49,681 nt of DNA from JACRAO01 sp964490895 (lineage in GTDB: Bacteria > Bdellovibrionota > UBA1018): contig CAZBEI010000094.1 of assembly GCA_964490895.1 (NCBI GenBank), forward strand, positions 1 to 49,681, in the 5' to 3' direction. The first letter of the stretch is position 1. Each line of letters starts with the position of its first letter. The translations under genes were made by a program, and so were the position numbers. The notes below the pieces were generated by a model. The model was not told the DNA's origin and did not search any database. It saw only the letters and a program-made list of their open reading frames with translations. Shown piece after piece: positions 26,632 through 36,159 of this stretch.

Positions 26632-27111
26632 TCACCACCGATGGTAGGCAGGGTGGCCTTCTTTGACGCAGACAAAAGTGCCTTTGCAAGTCGCGCAGAT
26701 TTTTCCATCAGATAGAAGCGTTCCTTCGATACTTGCGCGATCTTTTTGAAGTGTGACTACTTTCGCAATGAGCCTGACTGGATTTTGAGAGGGCGTAGGT
26801 CTCAAAAGTTTGATGGAGTATTCTGCTGTCACTGTGCAGGGGGGGTGAGTGGCACCTTCTTTGTTCATCAAATGCCAAGCAGCTGTCCAATTGCAGTGAC
26901 AATCCAAAAGGGAACCGATAATCCCGCCGTTCAAAATTCCAGGAAAGGCTTCGTGATAAAGCTCGGGTTGCCAATCCGCAATGACTTCGTCTCCTTGCGG
27001 GATACTTTTGATTCTGAGCCCTTTTGAATTAGCGGGTCCACAGCCAAAACAGATGCTTTTTGGAGCAAAATAACCCTGCAAACCTTTCGTGTTTAATTCT
27101 TCTTTATTCAT
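26632..27111 (-). CDS. PaaI-type hotdog thioesterase
   Basis: 159 residues. A hotdog-fold thioesterase: FPGILNGGIIGSLLDCHCNW carries the conserved G-I-x-x-G-G and Asp helix of PaaI/4HBT enzymes, and AEYSIKLLRPTP follows as the usual beta strand. Such enzymes hydrolyse acyl-CoA or aryl-CoA thioesters in the cytosol. Extra Cys (CFGCG near residue 22) is common in one subgroup. It is divergent from leuS, with 27 bases between the two starts, so both promoters must share this short gap or lie in the coding sequence. Confidence 0.85.
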   Translation of the reverse strand: MNKEELNTKGLQGYFAPKSICFGCGPANSKGLRIKSIPQGDEVIADWQPELYHEAFPGILNGGIIGSLLDCHCNWTAAWHLMNKEGATHPPCTVTAEYSIKLLRPTPSQNPVRLIAKVVTLQKDRASIEGTLLSDGKICATCKGTFVCVKEGHPAYHRW

Positions 27112-27138
27112 GTTAAATAAGCATGCTAAATAAGGAGG

Positions 27139-29517
27139 ATGTCAACGAAGTACGAACCTAACACCCTTGAGCCAAAATGGCAAAAATATTGGCAAGACAA
27201 TCGGATTTTTGAAGTTGCGTCCGATTCAAAAAAACCAAAATATTATATCTTAGATATGTTTCCCTATCCCAGTAGCGCAGGGCTCCATGTCGGGCATCCC
27301 GAAGGATATACAGCCACAGATATTGTGGCCCGCTACAAGCGTGCGCGAGGATTTCACGTTTTGCATCCCATGGGCTGGGACGCTTTTGGACTCCCAGCGG
27401 AGCAGTACGCGCTTCAGACCGGGATCCATCCCGAAAAAACAACAAACCAGGCCATACAAAATTTTCGCAAACAACTCAAGATGTTGGGTTTTAGTTATGA
27501 TTGGAGTCGCGAGATTTCCACCTGTGACCCCAATTACTATCAATGGACTCAATTTTTATTTTTAAAACTCTACGAACGAGGTTTGGCCTACCGGACAGAG
27601 GTTCCTGTCAATTGGTGTCCTGCTCTCAAAACCGTTCTAGCAAACGAAGAAGTCGTGGATGGAAAATCTGAACGTGGGGGCCATCCAGTCTATCGTATAC
27701 CTACAAGACAGTGGCAGCTCAAAATCACCTCTTATGCCGAGCGATTGCTCCAAGATTTAGAAAAACTCGATTGGCCTGAGAGCACAAAACAACTTCAAAA
27801 AAATTGGATTGGAAAAAGCGAAGGGGTCTCTCTACAGTTTGGAATAGACTCTCACCCTGAGGAGCTAGAAATTTTTACCTCCAGACCCGATACTGTTTTC
27901 GGAGTGACATTTATGGTTTTGGCCCCCGAGCATCCCTTGGTAGATAAAGTGACAACACAAGAGCAAAAAAATAAAATACAAGCCTATCAAAAAAAGACAG
28001 CCCAGAAATCAGAGATGGCCCGGAATCTCGCCACACAAGAAAAAACAGGAGAGTTTACAGGGGCTTTTGCCATCAATCCACTCACGCACGAAAAAATTCC
28101 CATTTGGATTGCAGACTATGTTTTGATGGGTTACGGGACTGGAGCCATTATGGCGGTTCCCGCTCACGACGAAAGAGACTGCGAGTTTGCTCAAAAATTT
28201 AATCTCTCCATCAAAAAAGTCATCACGGACGGTGGAGTCTGCATAGACTCTGATTTTATTACAGGGATGAGCTCTCGAGACGGAAAAAATGCAGTGATGG
28301 ATTGGGCTGAAAAAAATAAAAAAGGTAAAAGAGCCATACACTATAAGCTCAGGGATTGGCTTTTTTCGCGTCAACGGTATTGGGGTGAGCCTTTTCCGAT
28401 CCTCCATTATACAGATGGCTCACAGCGGCCACTTGGGCCAGACGAACTCCCCGTTTTATTGCCGAAAGTAGAAAGTTACGAACCCTCTGGATCTGGCGAA
28501 AGCCCGCTTGCGGCGATTTCAGATTGGGTCAATATCCAAGATTCAAAAACAGGACAAAAGGCACGTAGAGAAACAGACACCATGCCGGGAAGCGCCGGCT
28601 CTTCTTGGTATTTTCTGCGTTACTGCGATCCTCACAATAGCGAAACTCCTTTTAGCTTCGAGGCTCAAAAATACTGGATGCCTGTGGATCTCTACTTGGG
28701 AGGGGCAGAGCATGCGGTCGGGCATCTTTTGTATGCTCGGTTTTGGACTAAAGTATTTTATGACGCTGGACTTGTGAGCTGTGATGAGCCGTTTAAAAAA
28801 CTCATCCATCAGGGAATGATTTTGGGCGAAGATGGCGAAAAAATGTCGAAATCTCGAGGGAATGTCATCAATCCTGATGATGTTGTCAATCAATATGGCG
28901 CAGACACTTTGCGGATTTACGAAATGTTTATGGGGCCTTTGGAAAAAGACAAACCCTGGTCTACGACTGGCATCGAAGGAGCAAATCGATTTTTACATCG
29001 CGTTTGGCGTGTATTCCAAGACATCCAAGATAATTTGGGGCCTTTGCCAGAGAGTTTAAAAATCCTTCATCAAACCATAAAAAAAGTTACAGAAGATATC
29101 GAAAATTTGCGTCTCAATACAGCTATCAGCCAAATGATGGTGTTTATTAACCACATGACCGCACTTTCTCAAAAACCGAAAGCATGCCTTAAGCCATTTG
29201 TGCAACTCCTCAACCCCTTTGCTCCGCATCTTGCACAAGAGCTTTGGCAGACTCTGGGAGAAAAATCAGAATTGAGTTTTGAGCCCTGGCCGAGTTTTGA
29301 TCCTAGACTCGCTCTAGAGGACAAAGTTACTGTGGCCATCCAGGTCATGGGGAAAACAAGGGGCTCTGTCGAAGTGGCCCGAGGAACTCCACAGTCAGAG
29401 GTAGAGTCTTTGGCAAAAGAGATCACGGCAGTTGTCAATCAGCTCAAAGATAGGTCGATTGTCAAAGTGATTTTTGTAAAAGATAAAATCATGAATTTTG
29501 TTTTAAAAACAGTATGA
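27139..29517 (+). CDS. leuS: Leucyl-tRNA synthetase
   Basis: 792 residues, slightly shorter than the E. coli enzyme. Class I synthetase with the HIGH-type motif in GLHVGHPEGY near 48-57, the CP1 editing domain with TSRPDTVFGVTFMVLAP near 248, and the KMSKS loop GEKMSKSRGNVINPDD near 566-580. The ribosome-binding site AAGGAGG abuts the ATG with no spacer, which is unusual, and a 12-codon open frame from ATG 27123 overlaps the start. These may affect initiation. The gene is followed by a sugar epimerase with a 13-base gap, so it may head a short operon. Confidence 0.97.
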   Translation: MSTKYEPNTLEPKWQKYWQDNRIFEVASDSKKPKYYILDMFPYPSSAGLHVGHPEGYTATDIVARYKRARGFHVLHPMGWDAFGLPAEQYALQTGIHPEKTTNQAIQNFRKQLKMLGFSYDWSREISTCDPNYYQWTQFLFLKLYERGLAYRTEVPVNWCPALKTVLANEEVVDGKSERGGHPVYRIPTRQWQLKITSYAERLLQDLEKLDWPESTKQLQKNWIGKSEGVSLQFGIDSHPEELEIFTSRPDTVFGVTFMVLAPEHPLVDKVTTQEQKNKIQAYQKKTAQKSEMARNLATQEKTGEFTGAFAINPLTHEKIPIWIADYVLMGYGTGAIMAVPAHDERDCEFAQKFNLSIKKVITDGGVCIDSDFITGMSSRDGKNAVMDWAEKNKKGKRAIHYKLRDWLFSRQRYWGEPFPILHYTDGSQRPLGPDELPVLLPKVESYEPSGSGESPLAAISDWVNIQDSKTGQKARRETDTMPGSAGSSWYFLRYCDPHNSETPFSFEAQKYWMPVDLYLGGAEHAVGHLLYARFWTKVFYDAGLVSCDEPFKKLIHQGMILGEDGEKMSKSRGNVINPDDVVNQYGADTLRIYEMFMGPLEKDKPWSTTGIEGANRFLHRVWRVFQDIQDNLGPLPESLKILHQTIKKVTEDIENLRLNTAISQMMVFINHMTALSQKPKACLKPFVQLLNPFAPHLAQELWQTLGEKSELSFEPWPSFDPRLALEDKVTVAIQVMGKTRGSVEVARGTPQSEVESLAKEITAVVNQLKDRSIVKVIFVKDKIMNFVLKTV

Positions 29518-29530
29518 GTGCAATTTGTTT

Positions 29531-30460
29531 ATGAGTTCAAAAATTTTAATCACAGGTGGAGCAGGTTTTATTGGGACTCACTTGTGTCGTGCTCTCGTAA
29601 AATCAGGTCATGAGGTAAGAGTGCTCGACCTTGTGTGGCCAAAGGATGAAGTCCAAGGGGTTCAATACCTCCAGGGAGATGTTAGGGATCTTGCTATTTT
29701 AGAAGAGGCCATACATGGGGTTCATGTCGTTTATCACTTTGCTGCAATAGTGAGCATGCCTCAGTGTCAAAAAAATCCAATTGAGAGTTACGAGACAAAT
29801 TTTTTATCAACCCTTCGGGTTTGTGAAATCATCGTAAAAGAATCTCAAAAACAAAGCAGCACAGTACGTCTCATTTATAGTGGATCTGCGTCTGTCTATG
29901 GAAATGTAGGACGTGCTCATCAACAAATCAGTGAAACAGAACTGACGCCAGAACCCCAGTCTTTTTATGCAGCTCAAAAATTAGCTTCGGAGCATGTGAT
30001 TGGGCTCTATCACAGAGCTTATGGACTGAGCGGAGTCGTGTTTCGATTTTTTAATGTGTTTGGTCAAGGGCAGGATCCACACTCACCTTATTCGGGAGTC
30101 ATTACGGTGTTTAGTGAAGCCATTCGAGGTGGAGCTCCGCTTAACTTAAACGGTGGAGGCATTCAGACTCGAGATTTTGTTTCAGTTCATGATGTGACGA
30201 AGGCCTGCGAACTTGCTCTTTGCCTTTCGGAGAGCAAATGTGATGGGCATCCGATTAATTTAGGGTCAGGCAAGAGTACAGCTATTTTTTTTCTTGCAGA
30301 AGAAATGATTAAAATTTCTAAGAGTCAGTCGTTCGTGCAGAGTGTTCAAGCCCGAGCGGGAGATGTGCTTCATTCTAGGGCAGACATTAGACGAGCTCAC
30401 GAATTGCTCAGTTGGAGTCCAGAAATTTCTCTCCACGAAGGGTTGTTAGAGTTACTTTGA
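29531..30460 (+). CDS. NAD-dependent sugar epimerase/dehydratase
   Basis: 309 residues from ATG 29531. Extended SDR fold: GGAGFIGTHLC as the N-terminal NAD-binding G-x-x-G-x-x-G, YSGSASVYGNVG as the catalytic Ser/Thr region, and YAAQKLASEHV with the YxxxK catalytic pair. It resembles UDP-glucose 4-epimerase-like enzymes. It heads a three-gene cluster with a glycosyltransferase and a flippase-like membrane protein, consistent with making a surface glycan or glycolipid. Confidence 0.88.
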   Translation: MSSKILITGGAGFIGTHLCRALVKSGHEVRVLDLVWPKDEVQGVQYLQGDVRDLAILEEAIHGVHVVYHFAAIVSMPQCQKNPIESYETNFLSTLRVCEIIVKESQKQSSTVRLIYSGSASVYGNVGRAHQQISETELTPEPQSFYAAQKLASEHVIGLYHRAYGLSGVVFRFFNVFGQGQDPHSPYSGVITVFSEAIRGGAPLNLNGGGIQTRDFVSVHDVTKACELALCLSESKCDGHPINLGSGKSTAIFFLAEEMIKISKSQSFVQSVQARAGDVLHSRADIRRAHELLSWSPEISLHEGLLELL

Positions 30461-30482
30461 CAAGAGAGCGAAAAATTAAATA

Positions 30483-31454
30483 ATGCGTTATCTGCAATGG
30501 TCTACTCATGATTTAGCATCAGGGATGGGTGGAGTAGAAGTTCATGCTAGATCTCTTGATCGAGAGCTAAAAAAACTGGGCATTGATTCTCGGCTTTCGG
30601 CTTCTGGAGTGGATCCTATAAAAATACTGCAAGAAAACTGGGACGTCATCCACACGCATGGGGCATCACCCCTTCCTCTTTTTTTTAAACTCCCTCGCCC
30701 GGTTCTGAGGCTGCACACTCTTCATGGGACAACCCTTGGAAGAATGCATGCTTGTAATGAGTGGCTATGGCCAGGCGGATACCTAGCCTATGGGAGAGAA
30801 GTTCTAGGAATTATGCAGAGTCAGATTGTATTGGCTGTTCATTCGGAGCTTCATTTACTTTTGTTGGCAAAAAGTCTTCGCAAAAAGACCTTTGTCTGTG
30901 GCAATGGTTGGGATCCTGTATCGAGCGATTCGTCTTTAGATAAGCTTATCCATCCAAAAGGATCTTACTTCTGTTATGTCGGAAGGGGAGAAGACATTGT
31001 AAAAAACACTTCGTTTTTGCAAGAGGTCATCGAAAAAATCCCGGATGCAAAGTTAGTCGCAATTCCAGGTTTGGGTTTTCGGCCTTCAAAAAAAATAATA
31101 AGCACAGGTAGGTTGGGGCCAGAACAGATCTTAGAGATTTTAAAAAAGAGTCATGGATTGCTTTTGCCATCACTCTACGAAGGTCTCCCCCTTGTAGTTT
31201 TAGAAGCGCTTGGGGCTGGTGTGGAAGTGATGGCATCTCCAACAGGTGGGGTTATGCAGTTAAATGGAGAACTCAAAGGACTCCATGTATTAAAACTGAA
31301 TCGAGAGCTTTGGATTTCTGAATTAAATAAGAAAATGAGAGATACGACTTTATCACACGAAATAGAATTGCGAAGTCAACACAACCGGAAATTATTAAAA
31401 AGCTGGGGCAAGGTAGCCGAGGAAATATTAAAAACAATACAGGAGTTTGGTTAG
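30483..31454 (+). CDS. Glycosyltransferase family 4 (GT-B)
   Basis: 323 residues. N-terminal MGGVEVHARSLDRELKKLG and HTHGASPLP fit a GT-B acceptor-binding half. The C-terminal GRLGPEQILEILKKSHGLLL and PSLYEGLPLVVLEALGAGVE are the classic GT4 nucleotide-sugar-binding block with the E-x7-E acidic pair. It is probably the sugar-transferring step of this small surface-glycan cluster; its sugar is unknown. Confidence 0.88.
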   Translation: MRYLQWSTHDLASGMGGVEVHARSLDRELKKLGIDSRLSASGVDPIKILQENWDVIHTHGASPLPLFFKLPRPVLRLHTLHGTTLGRMHACNEWLWPGGYLAYGREVLGIMQSQIVLAVHSELHLLLLAKSLRKKTFVCGNGWDPVSSDSSLDKLIHPKGSYFCYVGRGEDIVKNTSFLQEVIEKIPDAKLVAIPGLGFRPSKKIISTGRLGPEQILEILKKSHGLLLPSLYEGLPLVVLEALGAGVEVMASPTGGVMQLNGELKGLHVLKLNRELWISELNKKMRDTTLSHEIELRSQHNRKLLKSWGKVAEEILKTIQEFG

Positions 31455-31458
31455 CTTT

Positions 31459-32730
31459 ATGAAAGTATGGTTTAGTCATGGTTTTTGGAATACCTCAGAG
31501 CATCTTGCTACCCGATTCTTTGATGTGCTGACTACGCTCGTTCTCATTCGTGTTTTTACGCCGGAGCTGTTTTCAAAACTTGTTTTTGCGCAAGCATTTC
31601 TTGCCCCACTTCTCATTGTTTTTATAGCTCCTGAGACTATTATTTATCGCGATTATTCAAAATGGAAGGAGGGAGATTCAGGTTTATTCTTTCGGAGGAT
31701 ACGGACATTTCGTTATTTTGGTTACCTAAAAATTTTATTTATTTTTATTTTTTCTGGAGCCGCTGCTTTGTTTTTCCCATCCACAGAATTTGAAATAAGA
31801 TTCTCCATCTCTATTTGGGCTTTTTTCTGGGCTTTAGGCCCTCAAATTTCTGGGATGGATCGGGAATATCTGCGTGTTTCTCTCAAACTAAAAACCCTAA
31901 ATCTGATCACCATTTTACAAAAAATGCTATTCCTCGGAGGAACGCTTTGGGTTTCGATAGTTTTTCCAGAAAAACTGGAGTTGCTCGCGCTGGTTTCCCT
32001 TTTTTCGGCTTTGTTGCCAGCATTTGTATCTTCGCAAATCGTTAATCGGGAATTTTCTTCTCATTTACCTCTCCCTTTAGATTTCATGATTCGAACACTT
32101 AAAAAAACCATTCAAGGTTACTCACTTTGGACCCATCTTTCCGGAATTATTACAACTTGGGTGATGACCATGGATCTGTTTTTCTTGGGATTATTCCATT
32201 ATTCTGACCGACTACTGGGTCTCTATGGAATCACTCTTAAGCTGGCAGGATTTTTTTTAATCATTCCCATAGCACTTGCTAATTTATTTTCAGTTTGGAT
32301 TGGGACGAGAAAAGGCGATTTTTTAAACCAAAAAAACGAAAGAAAACAGATTAAAAAAGCGACACTGATCCTTGCTGGAGTTGCTTTAGTGTCAGGAAGT
32401 ATCTTTCTTTTTCTCTACCCTTATTACATTTCCTTTTTCTCAAAAGGACGTTGGAGCGTAGAAGAAACAGAGCTTGTATTTGAATGGCTTTGCGCCATTC
32501 AAATTGGAGTTGTTTTGTACGGGCTAACATTTCTATACAGCTCATGGATGACTTTGAGGAGTTCTGCTAAAAAAATCTTTTGGCAGGTGAGTTTACCTTG
32601 GGGGCTTTTAGCACTTCTGATATACAGCATGACAGCCTGTTATGGTGGGATCAACTTAACGGCAAGAGCAAACGTAGCAGTTTCTGTACTCCTTATTTTT
32701 TTAATATATCGGAGTTTTAGGAGAGCTTAG
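31459..32730 (+). CDS. Flippase-like polytopic membrane protein
   Basis: 423 residues from ATG 31459 (a TTG lies 4 codons earlier). The protein has about 12 hydrophobic segments, typical of Wzx/MviN polysaccharide and lipid flippases. The position right after an epimerase and a GT4 supports export of a lipid-linked glycan. Overall similarity to named flippases is weak, so the substrate is unassigned. It is the last gene of the cluster. Confidence 0.75.
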   Translation: MKVWFSHGFWNTSEHLATRFFDVLTTLVLIRVFTPELFSKLVFAQAFLAPLLIVFIAPETIIYRDYSKWKEGDSGLFFRRIRTFRYFGYLKILFIFIFSGAAALFFPSTEFEIRFSISIWAFFWALGPQISGMDREYLRVSLKLKTLNLITILQKMLFLGGTLWVSIVFPEKLELLALVSLFSALLPAFVSSQIVNREFSSHLPLPLDFMIRTLKKTIQGYSLWTHLSGIITTWVMTMDLFFLGLFHYSDRLLGLYGITLKLAGFFLIIPIALANLFSVWIGTRKGDFLNQKNERKQIKKATLILAGVALVSGSIFLFLYPYYISFFSKGRWSVEETELVFEWLCAIQIGVVLYGLTFLYSSWMTLRSSAKKIFWQVSLPWGLLALLIYSMTACYGGINLTARANVAVSVLLIFLIYRSFRRA

Positions 32731-32929
32731 TGGCCAGTGTCAGTTTGCCTCTAATCAGTGTGCAGAGTGACAAAGCGACACTGTGAGAAAAGCGCTGTGC
32801 CGCGGTGCGCTATTTGTTTTTATTGTGTATTTAATTCGCTATTTAAATTATTTTTGGCATTCTACTTGCTTCTAGCATTTGCATATCAGGCAATTAAGTC
32901 TGAATTTTTAAACTCTCAAAGGGGGATTT

Positions 32930-33409
32930 ATGAAAAAAATATTATTAGTGCTTGGCTTGCTCACGAGTGTTTCTGCTTTTGCAGATCACGGAAACAGTAT
33001 TACCATCACCTGTCAAAGCGTGAATTTTAATACCAGCTATTGTGATACAGGAGTTTACATTGATGATGTTTACTTAGAATCACAGCTTTCGCACTCAGCC
33101 TGTATCGAAGGGAACACCTGGGGTCACGATGAGCGCTCGATATGGGTCTCCGGAGGATGTCGCGCGGTGTTTAGAGTTTTTGGATACGCTTCGGGTCCCT
33201 ATCAAACGGTAAATATCAATTGTGCCAGCGTAAATTTTAACTATGCAGTTTGTAATACAGGACTGAGAAATATCATCAGAGCCAACCTACTCACTCAATT
33301 CTCACACAAACCCTGCATTCAAGGATCCACTTGGGGTATTAATGGAAATTCTGTTTGGGTCAACAATGGCTGCCGCGGGCTCTTTGCTGTTACAGGGTTT
33401 AGGTACTAA
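32930..33409 (+). CDS. Secreted DUF3011 protein, two repeats
   Basis: 159 residues. Signal peptide MKKILLVLGLLTSVSAFA. Two tandem ~58-residue DUF3011 units follow, each with C...S-V-N-F-N...C, then QLSHSACIEGNTWG / QFSHKPCIQGSTWG, then IWVSGGCRA / VWVNNGCRG. Conserved Cys suggests disulfides outside the cytoplasm. DUF3011 has no assigned function. The gene has its own upstream region and converges with the M16 peptidase genes, overlapping by 4 bases. Confidence 0.85.
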   Translation: MKKILLVLGLLTSVSAFADHGNSITITCQSVNFNTSYCDTGVYIDDVYLESQLSHSACIEGNTWGHDERSIWVSGGCRAVFRVFGYASGPYQTVNINCASVNFNYAVCNTGLRNIIRANLLTQFSHKPCIQGSTWGINGNSVWVNNGCRGLFAVTGFRY

Positions 33410-34746
33410 AACTCCTGAGTATAAGGGATCACTTCGACCTCAGTGAGGGGAACTCCAGCGGCTTTGGCCAGGGGTTCCCTTAAGTCTTTTGCAGTTCCTA
33501 GAACTGTCACAGAGAGGTGCTCGGGTTTTAAAAACTGCCCAATTGCATGGTTGGCCTGCGCCAATGTCACAGTCGAAAGCTTTTCTTGATATCGAGACAT
33601 AAATCCAGTGGGCAGTTCTAATGTTTTTTCTAAAAGTTTATTTTCCACTCTTTTTTGAGGGGTATTGAACATAAACCCAGAATTGTTCATCAAGCTTTGT
33701 TTGGCTTGCTCAAATTCAGACGAGGTGATTCCTTTTTCTTTCAGCTCGCTCACCATGTTGATCGAATAAGCCAAGGCCTGAGCCGTATCTTTGGCTGCTG
33801 GAAAAAGATGAAATTGCCAAGAGCGGGGCTGTCTCCCATGTCTAAAAAAACTTCCTGCCCCGTAGCTCCAGCCACGCTTGACTCGAATTTCTACCATCAT
33901 TCTCGCAAGAAAAGAGCCGCCCCCAAAAGCGTAGTTGGCAATATAAAGTGGAAAAAAATCAGGATTTGTTAATTTTATACCCACTTGACCACCATAAATT
34001 TGGGTTTGAGTTCGGTCTGGCTTGTCTATGATGATCAACTTTCTTTTCGAGAAATCTTCTGGAGGTGAAACTGCTGCAGAATCGCTCCCCCCCTGTCTCA
34101 TTTGAGCCAAAGAGTGAGCCCAGGTTTGGATTGTTTCGGCTTTTGTATCTCCTGCTCCTAAAATAAGGAGTTTTTTATCTCTGATAAGACGATCAAAATG
34201 AGCTTGAATTTGACTTCGATTGAGCTTCTCTATATCCGTTGCAATCCCTAAAACAGGTTTTCCATAGGGATGTTTTTGAAATAAATGCCGAGTTGCTCTT
34301 CGCATAGAAAGGGTGCGGTCGCTTCCGAGTTCGTCCAGAATCTGTGAAATAACGACTGCTTTGAGCTTTTTGATTTCATGCTCTGAAAAAGAAGGTTCTG
34401 TTAAAATCTCAGTCAAGAGTTTTAAAAAATCCGGCAGTTCGTGAGCAAGAACTGCGCCTCTTAGCACAACGGCTTCGGCTCTTGTTTCAATATTGAGCTC
34501 TGCGCCCATTTGGTCCAAAGCTAAGTCCATTTGCTCCTTGGTCTGAGAGCGTGTTCCTCTGAGTAACATCTGGCCTAAAAAATTTGTAATCCCGGATTGT
34601 TTTTCGGGATCATCGACAGAGCCAGCTTTGAGCGCGACATTGAGATAAACAAGGGGCAGACTGCGATCTTCTTCGAAGTTGACTTCGAATGCAAACAACC
34701 GAGTGGACATCAATAAGAAGAGGAAATAGGCTAGTGTTTTTGTCAT
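33406..34746 (-). CDS. M16-family peptidase-like subunit, inactive
   Basis: 446 residues with a signal peptide (FLFLLMSTRLFAF). It keeps the M16 fold (GITNFLGQMLLRGT; LGIATDIEKLNR; GWSYGAGSFFRHG) but the zinc-binding H-x-x-E-H is replaced by N-F-L-G-Q, so it cannot bind the metal in the usual way. It follows the active partner with a 4-base ATGA overlap. M16 enzymes often work as an active/inactive pair (as in mitochondrial processing peptidase), so the two probably form a periplasmic heterodimer. Confidence 0.88.
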   Translation of the reverse strand: MTKTLAYFLFLLMSTRLFAFEVNFEEDRSLPLVYLNVALKAGSVDDPEKQSGITNFLGQMLLRGTRSQTKEQMDLALDQMGAELNIETRAEAVVLRGAVLAHELPDFLKLLTEILTEPSFSEHEIKKLKAVVISQILDELGSDRTLSMRRATRHLFQKHPYGKPVLGIATDIEKLNRSQIQAHFDRLIRDKKLLILGAGDTKAETIQTWAHSLAQMRQGGSDSAAVSPPEDFSKRKLIIIDKPDRTQTQIYGGQVGIKLTNPDFFPLYIANYAFGGGSFLARMMVEIRVKRGWSYGAGSFFRHGRQPRSWQFHLFPAAKDTAQALAYSINMVSELKEKGITSSEFEQAKQSLMNNSGFMFNTPQKRVENKLLEKTLELPTGFMSRYQEKLSTVTLAQANHAIGQFLKPEHLSVTVLGTAKDLREPLAKAAGVPLTEVEVIPYTQEF

Positions 34747-36095
34747 TTTGGGACTCCTATGATTACAGAACGATTCTCAGGAAAGAAATACTGCACGGCC
34801 ACACGTTGTAGGTCAGCTCCTGTTACGTGCAGGCTTGCTTGATAAGTTTTAATCCCTTCTTCAAAGTTTCCAAGGAGAGTTTCGTTTTTCCCTAAAAACC
34901 GTGCGCGGCCATTATTATTGTTGAGGTGTTCATAAAAACTAAAACTTATTCTGTTTTTAATTTTTTCAAGTTCTTTTTTTGAAGGGATTTCGTGCATCAG
35001 TCGATTGATTTCTCTGAGGATGATATTTTCTGCATGAGCTGCCTTTTTGTTTTTTTGTAAATTTACCTCAATTAAAAAAAGGCTGGGATCTTTGTTGTCC
35101 TCGGTGCCAGAGTCCACAGCGCTAGCCACGCCCGTGTTAACCAAAGCCTGGTAAAGGCGGCTACTTTTTCCACCTGACAAAAGTTCACTCAATGTCTCTA
35201 AAGTGGCTGCATCTTTATGTTGTGCCTCAGGAATATGATAGCCCAGCAGTAATTTTTCGACCTGCACATTAAACTTTAAAGTTTTTCTGCGAGGAGATTT
35301 TTGAGGCGCCTCTGTTGGAGTCGCAAGGTTAGCGCTTTCTTGCTTTCGAATTTTTGAATAATATTTTTTTGCCATTTCGTAGACGCCATTGTGCTCTACA
35401 TCTCCAGTCACTACGACAGTGGCATGATTAGGAGCGTAAAAGGATTTGTAAAATCGATAGGCGTCTTCCGACTTCATTCGATTGAGATCTTCTTCGTAAC
35501 CAATGACTGGCCAATGGTAAGGGTGGGAAGTAAAGGCAATTCCAAAAAGCTCTTGGTACATTAGCCCGTCTGGATTGTTTTCGTAACTAAAGCGGCGTTC
35601 GTTTTGAACCACTTCTCTTTCAGTTTTGAAAGCAGTTTCGTCTACGATGAGATTTACCATTCGTTCTGACTCAAGCTCTACGATCATTTCTAATTTCTCT
35701 TTAGGTAACTCTTGGACATAAGCGGTGTAGTCTCGGCTTGTAAAGGCATTTTCTCCCTCTGCCCCTGCGGCTTCCATGAGCTTTTCAAATTCGCCATCTT
35801 TGTGGTGTTTAGTTCCTTTAAACATCATGTGTTCAAATAAATGAGCCAATCCAGTAGAGCCCACCACCTCATTGCGAGAGCCGACAGAGTACCAAGTCTG
35901 ATAAGCAAAGGTGGGAGAACTGTGATCTTCGACAACGAGTAATTTTAAATCATTTTCCAAATGATATTTATGGACCTGAAATGATCCGACGAGGGGCGCC
36001 ACCTGTTCAGATTTTTCTGAATGGGAACGCACACTGTTCTGAGAACAATTCAAACTGATAAGGCAAATAAATAACAGGGGTATTGATTTCGACAT
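34743..36095 (-). CDS. M16-family zinc peptidase, lipoprotein
   Basis: 450 residues. Catalytic motif HLFEHMMFKGT (H-x-x-E-H) lies near residue 85, with the downstream acidic ligand in the E-N-A-F-T-S-R-D-Y-T-A-Y and REVVQNERR region. The N-terminus SIPLLFICLISLNC looks like a lipoprotein signal, placing it in the periplasm attached to a membrane. It is the upstream, active member of a pair with an inactive partner; PqqL-like proteases have similar organisation. It is divergent from ftsQ, 64 bases away. Confidence 0.9.
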   Translation of the reverse strand: MSKSIPLLFICLISLNCSQNSVRSHSEKSEQVAPLVGSFQVHKYHLENDLKLLVVEDHSSPTFAYQTWYSVGSRNEVVGSTGLAHLFEHMMFKGTKHHKDGEFEKLMEAAGAEGENAFTSRDYTAYVQELPKEKLEMIVELESERMVNLIVDETAFKTEREVVQNERRFSYENNPDGLMYQELFGIAFTSHPYHWPVIGYEEDLNRMKSEDAYRFYKSFYAPNHATVVVTGDVEHNGVYEMAKKYYSKIRKQESANLATPTEAPQKSPRRKTLKFNVQVEKLLLGYHIPEAQHKDAATLETLSELLSGGKSSRLYQALVNTGVASAVDSGTEDNKDPSLFLIEVNLQKNKKAAHAENIILREINRLMHEIPSKKELEKIKNRISFSFYEHLNNNNGRARFLGKNETLLGNFEEGIKTYQASLHVTGADLQRVAVQYFFPENRSVIIGVPK

Positions 36096-36159
36096 GATCA
36101 GAAATTAACAAAGGTGAGGGGAGTTGCAAAGAGAAAATAAAAAAAACTAACTCAACAAC

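Noticed and set aside
32735..32783. CAGTGTC/GACACTG inverted repeat after the flippase gene as a terminator
   Set aside because: The arms are 35 bases apart and no T-run follows.
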